DNA of 64,000 bases from Pterobdella sp. o SKG-2022. Its lineage: Eukaryota; Annelida; Clitellata; Hirudinida; Piscicolidae. The notes under the pieces are model-generated. The model searched no databases and was not told the DNA's origin. It saw only the letters and a list, made by a program, of their open reading frames with translations. The stretch spans positions 10,246,038-10,310,037 of the forward strand of contig OZ038322.1 in assembly GCA_964035795.1 (NCBI GenBank), read 5' to 3'. Within the stretch, counting starts at the first letter, position 1; each line of letters opens with the position of its first letter. A program made the translations under genes and the position numbers. This document shows positions 23,537 to 35,626 of this stretch, one piece after another.

Positions 23537-26500
23537 ATGTCGGGAACTCCTATTCTGTTCCTTGTTGTTGGAAAGCCATATGACTTCTGCCATAGACAAT
23601 TGATTCTGGACAGAATTTTTCAAAGTATTTTTTCCATTATTTTCATAACTAGCAGTTATTTTAAGTTAACCCTGTAAATAGCTTTGAATATTTAAAAACT
23701 TTAGACCGGTTAATTTTAAAGATAATAATACATAGTTTGTCAAATTAATTAAAAAGAACATAAACAAATAATATTTCTTCAAATTAAATTTAGTTTAAAA
23801 TGAATTAAAATATGCTGCCAAATGAGTCATGGCGCAAGTGATGGCTCAACATGTTAACACAATATACATTATCTTCCATATTATTCTTAAACGCTGTTAT
23901 AAAATCATGTTTGTAAACTTTTACTATTAGTATTATATTTAAATTAGATAGTTTTCATTTTTTAATAAAATAATTTTAATTTTATCTATTATTTAATTGT
24001 AATTATACTTAAAATATGTAACATTCTACTTATTCAGAAATTTTACCGATCGCTTCATTTAAAAATATAATTTTTTCCGTAGCCTTGTTTGAATAAGCTG
24101 AAACACACTTATTAATCCCATTTGTCATTAAACTTTATCTCATACTCTTTGTGTTGAAAATAACATAAGTTCTGTGTTTAAACTTTTAAACTTTCGCTTG
24201 TGTATCGCATCTTTCTATATATAGATTATAATTGAATTTATTAAATTAATATCTATTTTAATGTTTCTTACTTTTTTATGGTTTTACTTTTCTCTATTGA
24301 GACTTTACTATCACAAAATCCAATTAATTATAGCTGAAATGGTAAACGATTATATAATAGCCAACCGGATATAACAATAAATATCAGCCTCTTCATCAAT
24401 TCTATTTTATATTTTGTGAATCACTGAAAAAATTAAAACCTTTCTAGATGTTTCCTATGATAATCATATAGAGAATATTTATCAATTAAGATATATAACT
24501 CTTAATATGAGGAGTTATTTAATTATATATATAAACAATACCTTATTACTTTTTATAGTAAAATACATTTCTGCTCAGTAGTTATATACTATATTGAATA
24601 TATTTTATTGTACTTTGTATAATAAAATACATTTTACTTCGTTACTACCGTGCTGTTGGGGTGATTAATTTAACATCAAAGTTGAATAGATGGCTGGAAA
24701 AGTGAATGAGCATATTGATTAATTTCCATTCTTGCTCAATATTCAGCTAACGTTTATTTATTTTTTTTTATTTATCTATTTTGAGTTTTTTTTTAATTCA
24801 ATTTAATTGGGTAAATTGAATAATAAACTTCAAGAATAAAAGTTTTAATTTACGCCATGAAGTACAATGGTCTAGTATCTAACGTGTGCAAACCATTAAC
24901 TTAATTAGTATATTCCACCAATATAACTTTTTTTTCATTTCTTGTTGTGGCGTAACGGTAGAGATTTACGTTGTTCAATATTATTCGTCGATTTCAAATC
25001 CTTACGTCTTATTAAGCTCGCTCGTGATGATTACTACTATCCAATTGATCCTACTGATCTACTCAAGCTTTCTGATGTTTCTTATTAGTCTGAAGCACAC
25101 GCCTATTATATGATTTATTTTGTTTTTCGTCCTTTTGTTTTATTAGTGGTGAAATGTAATACAAAGCTTGAGCAGCATTTTATATATTCTACTTCATTCT
25201 TAGGATATCTGTTGGTTTGGTTAGTCAAGAATTTGAAAACATATTGATATTTTTGGAATAAAAATTTCTCTTAATCCATACTCTTTCTTTCAAAGTTATT
25301 TCATAATATCTGTTCTGTTTAATAGAAGATTTCAAACATAATATAAACCTTTTTTTAGTCAGGCTTTCCTATTTTGCTTTTCAAAGTTCATTTATAGAAT
25401 TTTTATAGTGTTACAAAAAGTACATAAAACGTTTAAGAAAAGAAATGTTCAATCTTGCTATTAAATTTTCCTAAACTTCATTACACCAATACATTTAACT
25501 TTTTTTAATGTGTAAGTTATTTAATCAATTTTTGCAATATTTATACCAAGCTGATGCTATAAGTATTATCCATTTCAAAATAAAATACCATTATTTTTTT
25601 CAACTCGGTTCATTTTATTAACATGTTTTCCACAGTTATTCAACAAATATTTAAGTGCTTTTATCACTGACCAGCATTGTTCGAAATTCCTTATCATTAA
25701 AGAATTTATGGTATTCATTTTTTTGTACTAAACTTCGACGCTTTATCAAAGGCAATGTAAAAATCCAAAAATTATTTTTCGAATTATAACAATGATTTGT
25801 ATAAAACTATTTTAATATATATATGAACTATTGATTTTCCCCAACGGTTATAATGAATCGAACCACAACGCCACAGTGTTATTGTCATGGAGTGAGCCTC
25901 TGTCGGGTTGTCACTTGGGTCCACACCTCAGCAACCTGCTGAAGGAAACCAAGCCTCAACCAGGTCAGTTTTATGTGCTTGCACCACTTTTAATTACTTC
26001 ATAGTCTTTTCAATAGAAGTTTTTTAATTTCATCAGCGTCTTTAGTTGTTTTTAGTAGCATCGTGTTTATCAGTTATTAAATGTTTCGTTACTAAGAGAG
26101 TTTATTACTTTCTACTGATGATTTCTAGGAAACAAAAAGTTTTAAAAGCATTTTTCGCATTTTCCAGAAAGTTTTCAATATTTGCTCGAACAAGTCAATA
26201 ATTATGAAATACACCATGGAAATTTTTCCACGCTACAATATTTAAAATACCAACGAGCCTCTCGATTAATTTATACTCATAATAAAATCATTCTAAAAAC
26301 ATTTTTTGTTAGATATGGAATAGCTAAATTATCACGCCTTGAGATTAACATGAGATTAATCTTCTAAATATCATCTTCATATGCTTAAACTCAATGCATA
26401 TGTGACTCATACCTGATTCATCCTACCAGATTCTTTTGAATAATAATAATAACAACAAAAATGCTTTATTCTACTCTATGGAATTTGGTTTTACGGAAAA

Positions 26501-29500
26501 AAATTCTCAACGTTAATGTGCATGAAGTTTTGTAGATTTGATGAACATAGATAATACATGCGATTATTTTTCCAGTTTTTTTTTCTTTTATAATCGCAAA
26601 TTGCTTTCGAAATATTTGTTGCATGCTCAGCATTTAAGGTATTTGCTTCTTAATTGCCTTCTGCGTTCTAGGATCTCGGAAATTTTGTTGCGAAGTTGAT
26701 ATCTAGTTTGAACAACCTTTATAAATCTTTATTTTGCGTAGTTGAACTTCATAGAACTCAAGGAATTTTCAAATCGATAGTTTAATCAAAGTTATTTATA
26801 TAATTTGCAGGTGAGCATGAGTTAACACTCAAGAATGATAAACTATCTCTTGTGATTCTCTTCAACCCAACATTCGCCTTATTCAAAAGACATGCAAAGA
26901 AGCACTTGGCAGTTAAAAGTTGCTTTCGACAACTCATATACTCTGGAGGCATTGTGGCCGAGTGTGGCAGTTGGTTGCTTCAAGATGCCCCCTTGACGTT
27001 TTCAGAATTCGTTAAAATACTCAAGGAGCTCGAAATGCCTGATTTTGAACCATTTTATGTCAATGCTTACTCCTTAGGTAAATGGACTCAAGAAAACATC
27101 GAGAAGCTCACCGGATTTTCAATTAAACTCAATCCATTAAATTCATATGTGGGTCTTGATAAAGATGCTGAAATAGATGACCTATTGAATTTTGTTGATG
27201 ATCTTTTGAAAATCGAAGAAACTAAAGATGTCGAAGTTAAACATATGTCTTTGGATCGGTTGTTTGAAAATGATACAAGCGATGTCTTTAAGTTGTGGAA
27301 AGTTAAAAATATGAGTCAAAATGTCGATCTGTTGCAGATTGGTGATTTCAAAATTCTCATCAACAACGATTGTTCTTATGTTCCTTTCCGTTTTCTTGAA
27401 AATCTCGATGTATTAATTCTCAACAGTTTCAGCTTGAGTGCATTGAATTGGCTCAACTCCGCTTTGGAGTCAGGAGTGGCAAGATCCAATATTGGACTTC
27501 TATTCAACAATGCTCTTGCTATTTTACAACAAAAAAAACTAACTTTTTCTACAGATAAAGAACAACCAGAAGATAAGCTTCTTGTTTCTGAATATTGCGT
27601 TTTGCAAAAGCTTTTTTCTAATTTGAGTCAAAACAATATTTCTGTTCAGTCAACCATTCTTTCTGAGAAATTCAAACCGATTCTTCTTTATCATAAAATC
27701 GGTTTTGGTTCTCTCAAACTCTATCCTCTTTCTCCTTTTGTAGAATCAAAAGAATATAAAGAGTTCGAAAAGTCATTTTCAGTTGAATCTCTGTTTTTTA
27801 AAAATAATTTAACATCATCGTCATTTATTCTAAACTGGGAATCTTTTAATACAAACAAAAAATCTCAGCGGTTTTTCTTCACGGGTTTAGCTTCTCAAAC
27901 GAGTATTTTTGAAGGGATCAACAGAATGAAAAAGTTTGGCGTTTTTGATGAAGCAATAAATAAGAATTTGCAAGGTGAAACTACTGAAAAATCTGCTGTA
28001 AATCAAATAACAGCGCGTAAAAGGGGTACATCTTCGGTTAGCAATCTTCATTCATCAACAAAACATCAGCCCAGGAAACCCCTAGAAGTCTCTAAGGATT
28101 TGACATCACAAAAACCAACAAATAAGACTTCTTCAAGGACTGTAGATACTTTTCAAAAAGAAGTTTTTTCCCAAAAGACCAAACCACCATTAAAAATTAA
28201 AACTGCACCTGCAAAAAGTTCTCAAACTACTCCTAACGAGCAAAAGGAAGAAAATATTTCAAAAACAGCTACATCTGATAATTATAACAAAAAGTCTAAT
28301 TTACTTTCTAAAACTGCCAAATCTCCTGCTGCAAAAGCTACAAAAGAATTTAGAGAAAAAAAAGCCTTGAATGAAAGCACAAGAGCTACAAAATTATCGA
28401 CCGATGCATCAAAAACTAAAAAAAATTCCATCAGTAAAAAAGAAGACATTGTTACAGACAAAAAACCTCAAATCAATCTTTCTGAAAAAAAGGATTTCGA
28501 GAAATCCTTCAGTAGACCGAGAGAGCCCTCTTCTGTCAAAACGACTAAGGAACCTTCGGAATCAGAAAATCAGGGTAAAAAAAATGTTTTATCGCTGACT
28601 GAAACATCTAAAAAACCAGACGATACAACTAAAAGATCTTCAGCTTCAAACAGAACGGTGTCTGAGGTTAGCAGAGCAAAAACACCAAAAAGTAATGAAA
28701 AAAGAGTTAAAGAAATAAAAAAAGATGCAGTAGCTGATAAATTAGAAGCCAAAAAAAGTACCGAAACGAAAGTTGCTTTAGAAAAAAAAGAATCAACGCC
28801 AAAAAGCAAAACAAAGCAAAAATTAGCAGACGAGAAGAAAGTGAAACTTATCGAAAAAGAAGGTAAATCACAGTTTTCTAAAGAAAAGTTTGATAAATTA
28901 GATACCGGAAAAATAGAAAAAACTGTTGATGACAATACATCTACAAACAATGAAGACATAATTAATGGAGAAAGGGAGGTGTCAGAGAAAACAGAAACGT
29001 GTGTTGAAATTAATGTAGAAAAAGAAAAAGATACTGATATTGAGAAAGAGAAGAGGGGTGGCTTTGCTTTTGAAGATGCTTCTAGTGACGACGCCAGGCT
29101 TTCCGAGAAAATAGAGGATAGCTTGGAATGTGATGTACTCGAAACGAAAATTGACGAAACAAATGATGCGTCAATACCTCATGAAACAGATAAGAAACAA
29201 GAGCTCGAAAATCAAGCTGACGACCTTGTTATTAGTTCAGATTTCAAAGAAAATATCACAGAAAAGACCGAAAAAATACTGGATAGAGGTGATTTTACTG
29301 TAAATCAATCTGAAAATATGGAACATGAAAAAATAGGAACGGTTGAAGATGTACTCGTGGCAAGTACAGAAGGAGATTTTGAAAATGTTTCTAGCAATCA
29401 AGATGCTATGATAAAAAGTGGAATTTCAATGACCGAGTCTGCTGACTCAGCCCCTCATGACAACTTGTACACTCAGATAGATGATGAGGTGACTGGATCC

Positions 29501-31522
29501 CCTTTGCAAGATAGCATTGAAGGCAACCTTGACGATGCTTTTGACAATGTATCAAACAAATTACAAGAATTGGTAAGCGTTGAAGATAAAAATTTTTCTG
29601 ATCTTCCAAAATCTGAAAAACATCCGGCTTGTGATGACAATATTATTTCAAAAAATAATGAAGGTTTAAGTATGAGTAATATAGACGTAGTAGCAAATAA
29701 AGAGAATGGAATGAAAGAATCAAACTCAAATGAATTCGAGAATGATGAAATTATCGAAAAGCAAGTTTTGGAACCACTAGAGAAAGAGCTGTCACCTCGA
29801 AATATCGATGAAACAACCACAGCTGTTGAGTTTCCTGAAGTGAAGCCGCATGATGAGATAGTTGTTACAGAGAAAGAAGAGGATATCGAATCGCCTTTAG
29901 ATGCTCCTAGTGTACCTAATGTTGTGAATGAGGCTTCTTTTGAAGTTAAATCCACAACTGAAAAAAATCTCACATGCGATGAACATAATGTTGAAACTAA
30001 TGAAAAAAAATTTTTTGAATTAAATAACAGCATAGATGGACAACAAGAGTTTTTGCAATCTGAAAAAATTACTCAAGACGAAAATATTGAGTTAAATAGC
30101 GATCTTTTGAAAAGGGAGTTGAGTGAAGCAGATACTAGCTCAATCAGATCTGTAGTTGGAAGCGAGCTTGATATGAAAAAATTAGACATGAATGAGGAAA
30201 ACAATGACAACATTGAAGTCCCTCAAGAGGGTGTTTCTAAAAGTGAAATAGCTGTCGATGAGGTTGACGTTTCGTTGCAGACTCAAGTGAATCCTGACAC
30301 AACACAAGTCGTCAACGACAATAATCTATTCGGTTCTGAAGCTTCAAATAAGATACCTGCTTTTAATGCTACAGAAACCATGAATGACGATTGGCTCGCA
30401 GGAGTCGGAAACCATGTAAAACAGGACTTTGCTCAAATCTGCGGAGATGTCGCAGATCATTTCGATAAATTGAAAATGCATAGGGATGCTGCACAAAAAG
30501 AATTCTCAGAAACCAATCCTAATAACATATTTTATAATAATAATATGATTTTTAATAATGATGAGTTTTCTGCAGAAGATCAAGATGAGTTAGAAACCAT
30601 CGCAGAACACCCTGAGATCGAGGAGGAAGAAGCCCGCTTGATGGAAACAGGTTTCCATCATTCGAAAAATGAACAAAGTCCATTAAAAGCCGAGGCTCCT
30701 GAAAGTACGATAAGTCAGGCAAATGTTCAAGAAACAACTTTGGATGATGCAAAAACTGATTTATTGAACCATCCGAATGATAGTGAGTTGCTAATTCAAG
30801 GCCTTGAAAAGGTCGAAGACAAACAGAGCGATCTATTGAAAGAAAAGGCAATAATAGCTGATCTTTCACCTGCAGACGCTCCTGTACAACCCTCATCCGT
30901 CGATGACATTGTTGCTGCATGGGGAGAGCCAATGAAACTGCCATCTCCCGAAAAACCAAAAAAACTTATATCAAAAAAAGATAACCAAACTATCAGTCAA
31001 ACCCTTCCGATAAATTCAACCAAAACTGATCCTAAAAGAGCAGCTAGCGTCAAAAAGTCGAATGAAGTTCAAGTAGGAAATCGCAATGGTTTTGATAAAT
31101 CAACAAAAATCAGAGCCTCGTCTGTTTCTGATAAAAAATCTGAGTCTTCCGGTTCCCATCGCATTCCTTCACTCATCCAACCTTTGCACACTGATGTTGC
31201 TTTCATTTCAGAAAAAGGAAATGATACCGTATATACATTGGACTTTTTCAAAAAAGTTCGTTCTGCTTGTTACATTGTTGGAGCGAAATCCGCAAAAAAG
31301 TTAATAGATCAACTATTAACAGCCAAACAAAACTGGGATCCACGTAACGAGCCTGATGTCACTCAAATAGTGATTGATGGAGATGATGATGACGAAACAA
31401 AAAAATCTCGCGAAGAATGGTTAAAAAATAAAGAACAGCTGCTGCAAAAACTCAAGGTGCAAGTTTACAGTATGGACCAGTCTTTCAACATCATCCAAGA
31501 TCTACAAATCTGCACTCTCTGA
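23537..31522 (+). CDS. MAP1: Microtubule-associated protein 1 (MAP1/futsch family)
   Basis: Three coding exons: 23537-23624, 25877-25963, 26811-31522; phases agree, 1628 residues. Exon 1 starts MSGTPILFLVVGKPYDF, the hydrophobic strand that opens the MAP1 N-terminal region; exon 2 gives LLSWSEPLSGCHLGPHL, equivalent to the family's GIRSWD...CNL segment. Residues to about 450 form the conserved N-terminal MBL-like region (SLVILFNPT, GDFKILINNDCS, LDVLILNSFS). About 450-770 is Lys/Ser/Thr-rich and basic, as in microtubule-binding tails; about 770-1400 is strongly acidic (Glu/Asp) and disordered. A WGEPMKLPSPEKP motif near 1430 matches the family's WGxPLxLPSP. The C-terminal light-chain domain is clear: HTDVAFISEK, LDFFKKVRSACYIVG, KLIDQLLTAKQNWD, REEWLKNKEQ, ending DLQICTL. 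Shorter than Drosophila futsch (over 5000) or vertebrate MAP1A/B (over 2400), with no long regular KEE-type repeats. Known role: neuronal microtubule stabilisation and synapse growth. AATAAA at 32151 may end the transcript. Confidence 0.95.
23625..25876. other. MAP1 intron 1
   Basis: AT-rich, no exon recognised. At about 24945-25010 there is a weak tRNA-like pair of sequences (TGGCGTAACGG and, 40 bases on, GATTTCAAATCC) resembling the A and B boxes, but no acceptor or T stem pairs, so I do not call a tRNA. Confidence 0.5.
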
Positions 31523-32205
31523 ATACTTTTCTTTAGCTAGTTTCAATTTTCAGTATTTAAATTTCATCAAAATGTTCTATAGCCTTCGACTTTTTGGGAA
31601 TAATTCATTATTTGTTTGAACAATGTATTTTTAAAATTTAATTTTAACTGTTTTCGTCTTTTATTGTTTCACGTTGAATTCTCTTCAACCGCACATCATT
31701 CGGTTAGTATTTATGGTACATAACATAAAATCCTGTAATTTTTATAGTGTTAGATTAGGTATATTGTTTTAGTGACGCTTTAATGTATTGTGTCCTTAAG
31801 CTTCAGGCTATAATCAAAGCTTATCTGATATTAACTTTGCAACATTATGCCCTTACTTGTCGAGCTTTTGTTTTCTAAGTTTTCACATTTCATTTGTCAG
31901 CTAGTTTTTCACTCTAGTTATTAAAACAATTCGCTTCATAGCTTTATTCAGTCATTTTTGTTTTACCCGTATAATATGTAATTTCTTTAAGTGCTTTGAA
32001 AACTTTGCTTATGTATGAGTCGACCTAAAATTGTTTTAATTTAAAACGTTCAAAAAAAAACGAGTTGAAATTCAAGTCAGTTTTCATATAAAGATTCGTC
32101 TCAAAAGAGCTTCTAAAAATGGTTGAAAACAACTAGTTTTCTACACTAAAAATAAACTATAATTAGTTGATACAAAAATATAAAACTCATTTTTATCGAT
32201 TACAC
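31523..32205. other. 3' flank shared by MAP1 and GalNAc-T-like gene
   Basis: Tail-to-tail interval of 683 bp. The plus strand carries AATAAA at 32151-32156, the only clear signal for MAP1; the minus strand carries AATAAA (TTTATT at 31943-31948 on plus) for the GalNAc-T-like gene. If both are used, the two transcripts overlap by about 200 bases. Confidence 0.45.
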
Positions 32206-35194
32206 TCAATAATTTATAAATTCCCATGTTTGTTTCTTAGGGTCTTCGCTGTTGCAGCCAATAAGCTGTGCAAAGTGGGTTAATTCGCCCGTCTCTGCGT
32301 CTCTTTTGTTCATCTGGTTTGTTTAGATGAATATTTCATGTTAGAAATAATCTCAAAATTATTTGCATTGTCAAGCATAATAGTTCCAAGTAAGAGTGCC
32401 ATTGAGGGTCAAACCTGTGTGAGACAAAGTGAGTGCTTTGTGGCAAGAACTAAACGTTGTTCACTATCAAAGTTCCATTTTTGGTGATCTGCACCATGTC
32501 TGCAAGGCTCCAACACCAACTTATTGGCTACTCCAGTGCCACTTCCACTGCTGTCCACAGTGAGACAACTTTTGTCTGTAAAGTATTGCTTGCAGTAATG
32601 CATGGTCGCAACGAATGAAATGATTTTATAAGAAAACAAAATTTTGCAAAGATGCTGTTCTCAAAGCAACTTTTATATGCAAAAGAATTGTCTTGATATC
32701 ATTAAGCATAGATGTAATAAAACCTTTGAAAATTGATCCAAACGAATCCATTTCAAACAGCATGCGAGGTTCGTAGATGTGGTGACGACATAATACCATT
32801 TCTACATCAACCTCTGATTTCATTCGAAGACAATAAGCTGTTTTCACTTTAAGCTTTCCAAAATAGTGAAAATTATTTGATGGGTTGATAACTTCTTTGG
32901 CGACATTTTCAAGGTACCTTGAAGGTCATCGTAACATTTATGCAAAGAATCTATAATTTTTAATCTATTGTTTTCATGACTTTAAAACTTATACTAACCA
33001 TTTCATGGGCTTACATTTGAGATTTTTTGAGCTGAATAATTCATTTCTACTTTTTGCTTTTTCTAGACTCTTGGCATCTAGAAGACTGACAACGTTGGCT
33101 TGTTTGTAAGCAATATTTTTGAAACTTCCAAACCACAATTCAGCTATATGCTGAAAGTTTTTGGTTGAAGAGACATAAAGAGGTTTCAACGAAGAATGCA
33201 CAGCCACTCTGGAGCACTTTGCCATCATTATCTTTCCTGCATTCCACACAAATATTTTACTAAATTAAATTTCAATTATATAAATCTTATAAAAGTTTAA
33301 AATGGTGGTCATGTAAGTAGTTATTTTCATTTTTCAAACAAAACGCAGAGCATAAAGTGACTAATAAAGTTTTAAAATATCTTTCTACCATTAAAATTTT
33401 GTATAAAATTCATTAAATAAACTCTATTACAATCATTAATAATATAATAAAAGACCTCCACACATCCAAGCTCTGAGAGAAAGTTCCAGGTCTTCTCCTC
33501 CACCATCCACCTCCATAGTGTCATCGTAGTTGCCAAGCTCCTCCAAAAATCTCTTCTTCACAGCCAACACCTTTATATTTTCATATTATTTATACTTTGA
33601 TGCCGGCATATAAGGTTCAAAATAAATTATATAATATAATATATCAAAACGCTATTATTTTCGGTAAGTTAAGTTTTCTATAAATCTCTATAAATGCCAC
33701 TTTACATAACATTACACATAAACCGATATTGTTATAATTAGTTTTATGATTATACGTCACGTTAGTTTTGTCATATGTATATTACTTTTACATTTTTTAA
33801 GATTATAAGCTTGATCGATATTTAGTTGATTATACTATCACCTCTCCTCTCATCACAGATGTGGGCAGAAACTCCTGTTCAGCCCGGTTGAGGCTACTTT
33901 CCAATGAAACAGTGTACATACTCCATGAAAACGTGTGCACGATCGAATCATCGGTCTTAAAAAACCTGCAAATATTATTAACTTAAAACGCAGCTTAAAA
34001 TTTGAGTTTTCTAAATTATATTTGAAATTTTTAAATGAAACTTCACCTATGTTCCGACAACATGTTATCGTAATGAGGAACTGCTATCGTTGTTTCTTCT
34101 GAAGCTACCTATAAATCAAAATTTCAAACGTATTAAAGATGCGTTAAAAAGAAAAATATAGTTTTCATTCGACTTTTAATTATAATCTATAAAAAACCTT
34201 TGCAATCAGAGGTTGAATCCAGCCATGGTTGACAATGACATCGGTTGAGACAAATATCAGAATGGTTCCTTTAGCAACGAGTGAGGCTTTGAATCGTGCG
34301 TTAGCTGATCCCTGGTGCTCTTCAGATCTTTAATTCCATTATTTACAACGAGATTATTTGTTTGATTATATCTATCAAATGAATGAAAAACCTGAAAAGT
34401 TTGACTTTATGGAATTTTGGTTGCGAAAGAAATTTATTGACTTTTTTGTTATAGGTCGTATCTGCGGTTCCATCATCAATCACGATGATTTCATCATATA
34501 TTTCATGAGGGGTGTGGTCTATCAAGGCACTTATTGAAAGTTTTAAGTGCCCAACGCTCTGCCTTCCATAGTAGGTAATGATGATGGATACGGTTTCTCG
34601 CACGTCAAACATTCTGTTTTTGTATAGTAAAAACATGATTTTGAAATAAAATTAATAGGCATTTTTCGGATACTTCATTTTATTTCATCATAGAATGACA
34701 ATCAGAAATAAACAGACACCTATTGAAATCATAAGCCTGATCGAGGCAGTATGCCGGTCTGGTGTCCTGCAGAGTGTCAAGATATTCCTGCACTTCCTTG
34801 TCACTCATCCATTTTTCGTCATCGTTTTCCTGTATACAATTATTATAAATTATAACTGATGTTCTTTTTCTAAAATGCTGTTTTTATAAATGAAAGTTGA
34901 TCAAACTCACCTTAAAACTCATAACCAGAGATGTTTTCGTAGCAAAAAAATTAGAGAATATAGTGAATGCAATGGCGAAAAACAGGAAGAAAATGAGAAG
35001 ACTTCTTTTCGGATTGTTTATGTAATAAATGCGAAGTTTTCTGAGTCTTGATGTACCAGTCAACGTTTCTCCTAACTTACTAGGAGTATTCTCACTGCTT
35101 GTAACGTTATGGCTAAATTTGATATTACATATTGTTTAATATTTAAAAAATGAGGAACTAATTCCATTTTTAAAAATTCTCACCGTTTGGACAT
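32206..35194 (-). CDS. Polypeptide GalNAc-transferase-like protein lacking metal ligands
   Basis: Complete 12-exon minus-strand gene: 35194-35184, 35112-34911, 34829-34720, 34613-34392, 34327-34198, 34108-34047, 33965-33842, 33570-33456, 33236-32999, 32917-32724, 32575-32415, 32313-32206; all phases agree, 558 residues, the usual family length. Type II Golgi anchor at 41-60 (SLLIFFLFFAIAFTIFSNFF). GT-A domain: VSIIITYYGRQS, EIIVIDDGTAD, NARFKASLVAKGTILIFV, GGGEDLELSLRAWMCGG, AELWFGSFKNI, CKPMKWYLENV. A C-terminal ricin-type lectin follows (CLTVDSSGSG, HQKWNFD, QLIGCNSEDPKKQTWEF). The family's DxH metal motif (FLDAHCE) aligns with FVSTDVI, residues 209-211 STD; the third ligand, His of VGHVFR, aligns with Val338 in SRVAVHSSL; the WGGEN Trp is also lost. 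Hence probably a pseudoenzyme or an enzyme of changed chemistry. Its start is 432 bp from the APP start, divergent. Confidence 0.9.
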
Positions 35195-35626
35195 TATTAT
35201 GTTTTTGGATACTAGTTTTGGAAGATTTAAAGAATAGAAAGATGTAAAAAACGACTTTTGAATCTTTGATTTCGAGCTTTAACATTCACTTTTAAAAACC
35301 AGGTGTAAATTAATGTGAAAATTATATTTTCATGAAAATTGAAACATTAATTTTGAAATTAGTTTTTTATTTTGTGTTTATTTGAATTTTTTTCACTACT
35401 TTACATACTAAAAAAACTCATTATTTAAAATTTTGAAAAAATTTTTTTTAGTTTAAAATTTTTCGTAAATCAAATTAATAATTCAAACTTTTTTAAATTT
35501 CAAAATAATAGAAAATAAAATATTATTTACCACCCATCGCTATTTTGTTAGTATTTAAAAACATCTGCGAGTGCACTTTTCTAGCTCCACCCTGTCCAAT
35601 CTTGTTACATTGTTGAAACTTTAAAA
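35195..35626. promoter_or_regulatory. Divergent promoter region GalNAc-T-like / APP
   Basis: 432 bp between start codons of the minus-strand GalNAc-T-like gene and plus-strand APP. Mostly AT-rich, but the APP side has a local GC-richer patch with CCACCC (35586) and a CCAAT box (35596-35600) about 30 bases before the APP ATG. The APP start context AAAAATGG has A at -3 and G at +4. Upstream non-coding exons cannot be excluded. Confidence 0.5.

Noticed and set aside
24945..25010. A-box and B-box-like sequences suggesting a tRNA gene
   Set aside because: Acceptor, D and T stems do not pair; only short consensus words match.
29473..30033. 186-codon minus-strand frame
   Set aside because: Shadow of the MAP1 exon, which is continuous on the plus strand and has conserved family ends.
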